Of a stretch of DNA of 64,000 nt, positions 57,551-64,000 are shown piece after piece. The notes under the pieces are model-generated. The model saw only the letters and a list, made by a program, of their open reading frames with translations. It was not told the origin of the DNA and did no database searches. The DNA comes from Gigaspora margarita (taxonomy: Eukaryota > Glomeromycota > Glomeromycetes > Diversisporales > Gigasporaceae), in assembly GCA_009809945.1 (NCBI GenBank), contig WTPW01002224.1, positions 1-64,000 on the forward strand, written 5' to 3'. Position 1 is the first letter of the stretch. Each line of letters begins with the position of its first letter. Made by a program: the position numbers and the translations under genes.

Positions 57551-59350
57551 AGTCTTCCTCATGACTGACTCTTTCTGTCTTTCTTATACAGTACTCCATT
57601 TTCACATTTAAAGAAGTGGCTCTTGGACTTGATCTTGTTTGTATTGTTAGATCTAAGTCGTGGGGTAGGTCATCTGTTTTCAAGTATTGCTTTAAGTATT
57701 CGTATTCTTTTTTATCCATATTGATTTCTACTACCAGGACACCGGTACCTGGACTGGATTGTTTTTCCAGATTTGGGTATTAATTGTATTGTCCTTTAAC
57801 CTAATCGACCTTTACTAACTCTACTTTCAATGTGCCCCTTTCTCACACATTTGTGTCATGACCAGCCTTCTAATCGTCATGTCCATGATGCTACCCATAT
57901 TCCTCCTTTTTTTTTAATTTATAGAGTCCATATGTATATATATCTATAACTTCAAATAATTATCTACCGGGTATAAATTGTTCCCTCTTTTCTTTTTCTC
58001 TCTTTTTTTTTTGATATCCCTCAAGTAATTCTCTTCTTTCTATTGCAGGGTCATCTCATTTGTGTGAACTGTTAATTCTTCAATTATGGCAGCACTTAGT
58101 CCACTTCGCTGGATTGAGTTTACATCTAGGCTGGCTCGTTGGGCTCCTTCTGCAACCCACTATTGTAGAGTGATTAAATAGGACCCCGAACAATGCAAGT
58201 TGAGGTTATATTTATGCATTATCCACTTTTCTGCAATTCTGATTGGCCAAAATAAGGTTCAACCAATCAGAATTGCAGATTTTTTTAAATTTTGGATAAA
58301 TTTTATAAAAATCTTATATTAAACCTAATATAACCTCTATATATATTGTTCGGGGTCCTGATTAAATCTACTGGGTCATTAGCTATAGATGGGAACGTGA
58401 TGTATTCCACGTGATATATAGCACTTCAGAAATCAAGTCTCCTCGTAGCATAGTGCATGCCCAGGGTAGGATGTAGGTATAGGTAGTACTCATTATCTAT
58501 ACAAGCCTCGACAAACACTAATCTTCTCCTCCATCTAGGGTGCATTAATTCGAAGACCATCATGGGGGTTGCGTCCAGTTCATTACGACCTGGTTGGTCA
58601 TTATTTTCATCAGCAGTAAGTTCTTTTTTAATGTCGCTATTCAGGGTGTTAATTCCTCAGAGATTGGGGACAAGGGCTCATAAGTAGCATTTACTATGCA
58701 TACATGAATCTCCTTACTTTCCTTCTTGGTTTTTGTTCCCTTCAAAGAATTAACTACTTTGTGTAATTCTAGATTAATTTTCTGTCTAGTCCCCATGTCT
58801 ACGTCTAGCTCTCTCTGAATCTTTCTTCATAGTAATTCTTGTTGTGCTGCATCCAGTAACTGTTTCTGAAGCAGAACAAGTTGTTTAGGCTTGTGGGTAA
58901 TTAGCCTATAATTAAAGAAATGGTGTAAATAGACGGGCTCCTCGAGATTCAATTTGGTCAGAGCATAATGACTTCCTATTTTTTTGTGTTTATATACATA
59001 ATAGGTGTCGCTGTAGTAGACAGTTCTGCTCTTATACCAGAGGCACTTGCAATGTCTAGTACCGATTCTAGAGAATTCTAACTTCCCTTTTCTTTTTGTC
59101 TTTAGTTTCTTCAATTCTTTCTCTCCCTTTACTAACCCTTTTGTTGTTAATTCTTCTAGGTCAGTTGTTACTGTGTTTACTCCTACTTTCCCTTCTGTAT
59201 CATGTAGCCTGGATAATGCATCAGCGTTGCTATGTTTCCTACTGGCCCTATGGACAATGGTGAAATTGTAGGGCTCTAAACGTAAAACTCATCTGGCCCA
59301 ACTTCCCTTTAGCTCTGAGGTTTTGAGCCATTTGAGGGCAGAGTGGTCAG
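57550..59350 (-). other. Long spacer between RNase H and integrase in the fossil
   Basis: About 1.8 kb, longer than the usual connection in Ty3/Gypsy pol, and only partly explained by the 180-bp MITE at 58,180. A lysine-rich open segment near 58,830-59,110 matches nothing I recognise. It could be a family-specific extra domain or older inserted DNA. Confidence 0.45.
58180..58359. mobile_element. hAT-like palindromic MITE (AGGACCC family), copy 2
   Basis: 180 bp with ends AGGACCCCGAACAATGCAAG and the complement of AGGACCCCGAACAATATAT, flanked by perfect GATTAAAT (58,172-58,179 and 58,360-58,367). Inserted in the retrotransposon, so it is the youngest layer there. Same family as 34,819-35,000. 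Confidence 0.88.
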
Positions 59351-60575
59351 TCACCAAATAAAGTGGATGGTGCCTAGATACTGATGAAAATGTTTGATGG
59401 TCCACACTATGGCTAAGCACTCTAATTCGGTCACGTGGTAGTTTTTCTCTGCTCCTGTGAGACTTCTACTAGCATATGCTATTGCATATTCTTTCTTGTC
59501 ATCGGTCAATTGGGCTAATATGGCACCCAATCCCGTTCCTGAAGTGTCGGTATGTAGGTAGAACAGCTTCAAAAAATCAGGATATTGAAGGACTGGTGCT
59601 GTGGTCAACTTATTTTTCAACATTTTAAATGCTTCTTGTTGTTCCTTTTTTCACTCATAAACTTGATTTTTTTTAATAGGTCATGTAGCGGTCATGCTAC
59701 CTTTGAGAAATTCTTAATGAACCTACGATAATAGGAGGCAAGGCCCAAGAATCCCTAAGTTGGTGTAGGTTTATAGATGCAGGGAAATCCTTCACCTTGA
59801 TTATTTTGTCCCTATCTGGTAAGATGCCCTCTTGTGTCACTATATGCCCAAGGAACTTTACCTCCAGAAGAAAGAAATGACATTTTTCCCTGTTCAATTT
59901 TAAGTTGCTTTTTCTAGGGCGGCAAATATGGGCTTTAGATGGTGCACGTGCTCTTCGAAGGTTTTAGAGTATATAGTGATATCATCTAGGTACACCATAG
60001 CAAACCTCCCTTTGTATTTTCCCAAGACTTCATCTATAAACTGCTGGAAGGTTGCCAGTGTGTTACATAAACCAAAAGGCATTACGTTAAATTTGTATGT
60101 GCCGAACTTGGTTATGAACGCCATTTTCTTTTTGTCTTCCTCCTTCATGGCAACTTGCCAGTAACCACTGCTAAGTCTAAACTAGAAAACCACTGGGCAC
60201 CTTGAAAGGCTTCGAGGACTTCTTTGATTAGCAGCAATAGGTAGACGTCTTTCTCAGTGACACTGTTCAATTTTCAGTAGTCGATACACAACTGCTTCTT
60301 CCTATTTTTCTTGGGTACTATAACAACCAGTGAGGCCCATGGGCTCTTGCATTTTCTTATAACACCTTTCTCTTTCATGCCCATGATTTCTTTATATAAA
60401 AATTCTTGTTCATCCTTTGAAGTATGGTAGTATATCCAGCATACCAGTTTGGCTGTGCCCGTGTTATTTTCATGATAGGTCAATTTTGTATACCCAAGCC
60501 CTAGGATTTGACCTTCTTCTACAATATTTTCGGTGAAGGCAGTTTCATTAATCTCTAGCAGGGTTTTTACCACTG
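59350..60575 (-). pseudogene. Reverse transcriptase and RNase H region of the Ty3/Gypsy fossil
   Basis: Reverse transcriptase is recognisable by MPFGLCN and the catalytic YLDD motif (about 59,990), RNase H by YLHTDTSGTGLGA and the TELECLAIVW block. Remains of a broken pol. Confidence 0.9.
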
Positions 60576-60708
60576 CCCTCTCTTCTTTATTTAGGTGATC
60601 GAGGGACTCTGGATCTATTGGATTGATTGGGTCAACTTCGGTTAAGTATAATGCTAGGTTATCTTCTTCATAGTCCTCTACTTCGTCCTCTTCACCTATT
60701 TCCCAACC

Positions 60709-62530
60709 TTACGAGTAGTACATTTCGTATTCTTGTAGGTTTTCTTCCTCAAATTCTAGCTCTTCTAATAGGTCTCCAATACTGTCTGATTCTTCATCAT
60801 TGTTGATCAATAGCGGTTGATCGTCTAAGTGAGTGGTCGATATAACTACATCAATTCCTCTATATTTCACTTTTAGGGTTCTAGTATTGAAATCCCATCG
60901 GGCTTGAACCATTTCGAGCCAGTTAGTACCTAGTAGGAGGGTCTCTTCTGGGGACTCAATTACTTGGAGTGGGGTAGGTATTACTATATTTTGTATGACC
61001 AACTTAACTTTATTTATTTGTTCTAACACCCTTTCTTTTTGCCTATTTGCTATCACCACTACCACCTTGAAGGGGGCATCGATATCAAGATCTAACTTTC
61101 TCCTTAGTCTGTTTGTGATAATACGTACTGCCGCCCCAGAGTCAAGAATTGCTATTACAGGATTCCCTCTTATCCTCACATAATACTTAGCAGTGGTGGT
61201 TCGACCTGGTCCCATATTGTTTACATTAGTCATGTAGTTAACGATGGTCTCAGGAGGTGCTGGCTTATGCTGCAGTATTTTAGCAAAATTCCTTCTTTGG
61301 TTAGGGTAGTGCAGCATTTGTGCAATAGTTGCACTGGCTTGCATTCTTAAAATATCGTCAGCCACATCGTACGGTTCTACTTGGTTAATGATTGACAGTT
61401 GTCTTCTCAACTTTTGTTTCTTAGCAATAGATGTTGGCTTGGCGATTTCTTCTACTTGCATGGGTTCAGCTCTGGCTCTGGCACGACTTCTTAGATTAAA
61501 TTCCTTTAAGAGTTTCGACTGCCCTAGCTTCTGGGTATGAAGGTTCTTGTCATAAGGCTTATAACGATCCCTAATTCTAGCAAATACTTGTTCTTCGTCC
61601 GACGTGTAGTTATAGTTGTTGACTCGGGCCATGTTTACTCTTCTATTTTCAGAATTATTCACATGTCTACCCTGGTTATTCCTACAATTGTGCGCCAAAT
61701 GTCCCTGTTCGCCATAGCTAAAGCCTTCGTATTTCGGAACCTTCGCTACAGGGGTTAGGTCTAGGGGTCGAAGAGGTCTAGTATTAGGGGTCTCTTGTGC
61801 TGCAAGTGCAGTGGTAAGGGAGGTATAATTTAATGACATCTGCTGCATTTTCTGTATCAACCGGTCTATGTCAGCCTCTAACTTCCTTTCTTGGGTCCTA
61901 CCCTTTTCTATTTCATTTTTTTATAGTATTTTCTTGCCCCACCTGTTCGGCTATTTCAATAGCTTCCTCTAGGGTTTGGGTCCTTCATTGCGGTATACAT
62001 AGCGATCTCCTGTTTAAGCCCAGACAGGAAAAGATGAACTACGTAATCATCGGGCAATCTATTCCCTGGATCTACCTTCTTTTTTAGGTGTTTAAATTTG
62101 ATAATGTATTCCGGCACCCGTTCGTCCTTTTCTTGTTCCACGTTATGTAGTTCATTATGCCACTTATTTTTCCTCTCGAGAGTTCCGAAACACTTATTGA
62201 ACTAAGCCACAAAGGAGATATCTTCAGCATCTGATCAACTGGTAATGGTATTTTTGATATCATCATACCAATAAGAGGCGGCTCTGACTAAATATCCTGA
62301 AGCAATATCGATTTTTCTACCAATTCTCCAATTATTAGCCACAGCAGCTTTCTCGAACATATCGATCCACTCGGTTGGGTCTTCCTCTTCCTTATCATGA
62401 AATGGTTCTACTTTTACTATATTTAATTTCTTTACACCAGGTGGTGCTCCTCGTTTGAATTCATCGGCGACTTCCTTAAAGCTGTCAGCCACCTGCTTGA
62501 GTAGGAGCCTAAGTTGTGTGGAATCCATTG
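60709..62530 (-). pseudogene. Gag and protease region of the Ty3/Gypsy fossil
   Basis: Gag starts near 62,528 (MDSTQLRLLLKQ), with a capsid-like region, then a zinc-knuckle-like segment near 61,700 (GHLAHNC), then an aspartic protease with the DSGA active-site motif near 61,140. Broken gene remains. Confidence 0.88.
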
Positions 62531-62673
62531 TTATTCTTCATGATAAATATAATACTTTTTATTTCCTTTAGTTTTCTTCCTTACAGAGCAGTCTTTCTTT
62601 TTTTTTTTTTACAGAATTCTTCTTGCAAGTTCGACTTCGATTCTTCGTTACGAATCTCACAGTCACCACCAAT

Positions 62674-63185
62674 TGTTAACCTGGTTATACCTCCAGAAAT
62701 CGAGGTTAACGAGGCAACTGTCGACAGGGAGTCACATGGTACAGAAACATGAACTGTGCCGTGATATATCGTAGTTGTTAGTATTTAATTTAGTGGAAGG
62801 GTTTACATTATGGTGATTTGTCAATGTAAAAGAGCGCGTGATGTAATTTATAGAATCGATAGTTATAATAAAGTGTCTTTTTATTTATAATAAAGAGATA
62901 TAATGGCAAACATGCCTACAAAGTGGAGCGAATATCGCCCGTTTATATACAAAAATGTTTAATAGTAGAAAGTTCTGACATTTATGCCAGAACTGTTAGA
63001 TCTATCACTTATGCCAGTTCTTCCATATCCATCATTTATGCCAGTTCTTTTTGATCTGTCATTTATGGCAGAAACGACTGATATGACAGAAATGACAGAT
63101 CTGTCATTTTGGGCGCAGCAACCTCGTGACCTAATTTCGCCCCGTGATTTACCTGATTTAACAGGGGCCTTCATCAGGGGTAACA
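62674..63185 (-). repeat. 5' LTR of the Ty3/Gypsy fossil
   Basis: 512 bp, collinear over its whole length with 55,471-55,982. Confidence 0.95.
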
Positions 63186-63437
63186 CCGGGCGGATCTTTG
63201 TGTGGGCCCGAACCCGTATCGATTCTGATAAATCAAGGGGTCCGAACTCGGTCCCTCAACGGACCGGACCGGACCCGGATCTTTTGCGGAACACTACTAT
63301 GCAGTAGGTGAATCAATATGTCGAAATAGGAAAATTGAACGTTATTTAAAACAATGAAATGCAGATCTCCTCTTTGTTAAATTGCATTTCATTAGTGAAG
63401 TGGGTGAAACATTATCAGGTATGATAATCGTCACGAC

Positions 63438-63612
63438 CAGTGTTAAATATCTAAGGTTCTCAGTGTTCTCAAGAACTTTAAAATATTTTAAGAACACAAT
63501 GCTTAAAAATTATGTTCTCATTTGAGAACAATTTGAGTACATAAAATTAGTGATTTTTATTTTAAAAATATTTTTTGAGAATATTTTTGAGAGCATTAAA
63601 TCTTTTTCACTG
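63438..63612. mobile_element. hAT-like MITE in TPR-kinase 5' flank, copy 3
   Basis: Same insertion as 19,466-19,628 and 26,805-26,977, flanked by GTCACGAC and ATCACGAC. Its presence supports identification of the window end as a third kinase-gene flank. Confidence 0.78.
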
Positions 63613-64000
63613 ATCACGACAAGAAACATGATATCAACTTTAAATGATGATGGGATGAAAAAACCTGTAAATTGATAATGAATTTCACTATACCGAGCTC
63701 GACCCAGGAGAATCTGACCAATTCTAGTCACTTCGGTAATATCTTTACATTATAATGTGAACTTTATTTCCACCGTTTTGTGTAAACGGCTAGGGCTAGA
63801 ACAACTAGCTGTATACGTATTTCGATTACATTGCTATATAGTGCTGTAAAAATTCATCAATCGATTTACAGTTTCCTGTACTGTCACTCATTTAAATTAT
63901 AAAAATATCACAATTTATTTCATAATCCACTGGCAAAATTCAAGTTTCAAAATTCCGACAGCCACTTGGCCTCAAAGGTTCATAATCCTGACAGTTTAAT

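Larger units (their letters stand above)
55471..63185 (-). mobile_element. Ty3/Gypsy LTR retrotransposon (fossil)
   Basis: A structurally full-length element, 7.7 kb, read on the minus strand. Order along its own sense: 5' LTR, gag, protease, reverse transcriptase, RNase H, integrase, 3' LTR, which is the Ty3/Gypsy order. Flanked by CCGG (4 bp). A TGG-initial primer-site-like stretch follows the 5' LTR and a short purine tract precedes the 3' LTR. The coding region is interrupted in roughly ten places, so it is dead. The LTRs differ at about 17 of 512 positions by eye (about 3%), nearly all transitions, so it is moderately young. It is inserted in a hAT-like element and carries a hAT-like MITE itself. 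Confidence 0.92.
55061..63296. mobile_element. hAT-like element (TAGTGTTCCGCA family) with nested LTR retrotransposon
   Basis: Termini TAGTGTTCCGCA and the complement of TAGTGTTCCGCAAAAGATC, flanked by perfect CTATGCAG (55,053-55,060 and 63,297-63,304). The empty site is at 19,330-19,337. Subterminal repeats of GGTCCG and GATCCG occur at both ends. Without the retrotransposon it measures about 0.52 kb, with no transposase. Confidence 0.88.
43560..64000. repeat. Segmental duplication, right copy, interrupted
   Basis: Collinear pieces 43,560-45,581, 50,466-55,060 and 63,297-64,000 match 13,080-20,040 in order and orientation. The intervening DNA consists of insertions described separately. The last 700 bp match the TPR-kinase 5' flank (19,334-20,040) more closely than the copy 2 flank does, so a further TPR-kinase gene is expected within about 300 bp beyond the window. 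Confidence 0.9.

Noticed and set aside
1-64000. tRNA or rRNA genes
   Set aside because: No A/B-box pair with a cloverleaf-compatible region, and no rRNA core motif noticed on either strand.

Overview
This is a very AT-rich, eukaryotic, repeat-dominated window. The clearest genes are a duplicated pair encoding long TPR arrays fused to a protein kinase domain, with an HCDFHSGN catalytic loop, small GT-AG introns and possibly a short Sel1-like tail. Such kinase/TPR/Sel1 families are massively expanded in arbuscular mycorrhizal fungi, so a Glomeromycotina genome (Rhizophagus or a relative) is the best guess. The assignment is inferred from protein style and base composition, not from a search.

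Layout. Positions 1-12,900 are AT-rich intergenic DNA crowded with inverted-repeat (foldback/MITE) elements, some nested. Positions 13,080-20,300 are a gene-poor segment that ends as the 5' flank of the first TPR-kinase gene (20,313-24,574). A tandem duplicate of that gene and about 1.3 kb of its 5' flank lies at 26,580-31,660; its kinase part is broken, so I call it a pseudogene. Positions 31,700-43,420 are again AT-rich with many MITEs, including a nest at least three levels deep at 39.8-41.5 kb. From 43,560 to the window end the 13,080-20,040 segment appears again in direct orientation, interrupted by later insertions. Its last 0.7 kb matches the 5' flank of the TPR-kinase gene, so a third gene copy probably starts just past the window.

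The main discovery is that the two long copies serve as each other's empty-site controls. They show clean insertions of hAT-like elements with perfect 8-bp target duplications (TGTATACG, ATCCCGGA, CTATGCAG), a TA-flanked Tc1/mariner-like element, a 5-bp-TSD element, and a 4.9-kb head-to-tail composite with a terminal hairpin and no visible target duplication. I count ten terminal-repeat families flanked by 8-bp duplications. No transposase gene was found for any of them, so they are presumably mobilised in trans. An old, broken Ty3/Gypsy LTR retrotransposon (55,471-63,185, minus strand) sits inside one hAT-like element and itself carries another.

No rRNA, tRNA, CRISPR or operon structure was found. 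Three assembly gaps and scattered ambiguous bases mark places where near-identical repeats or palindromes were hard to assemble.
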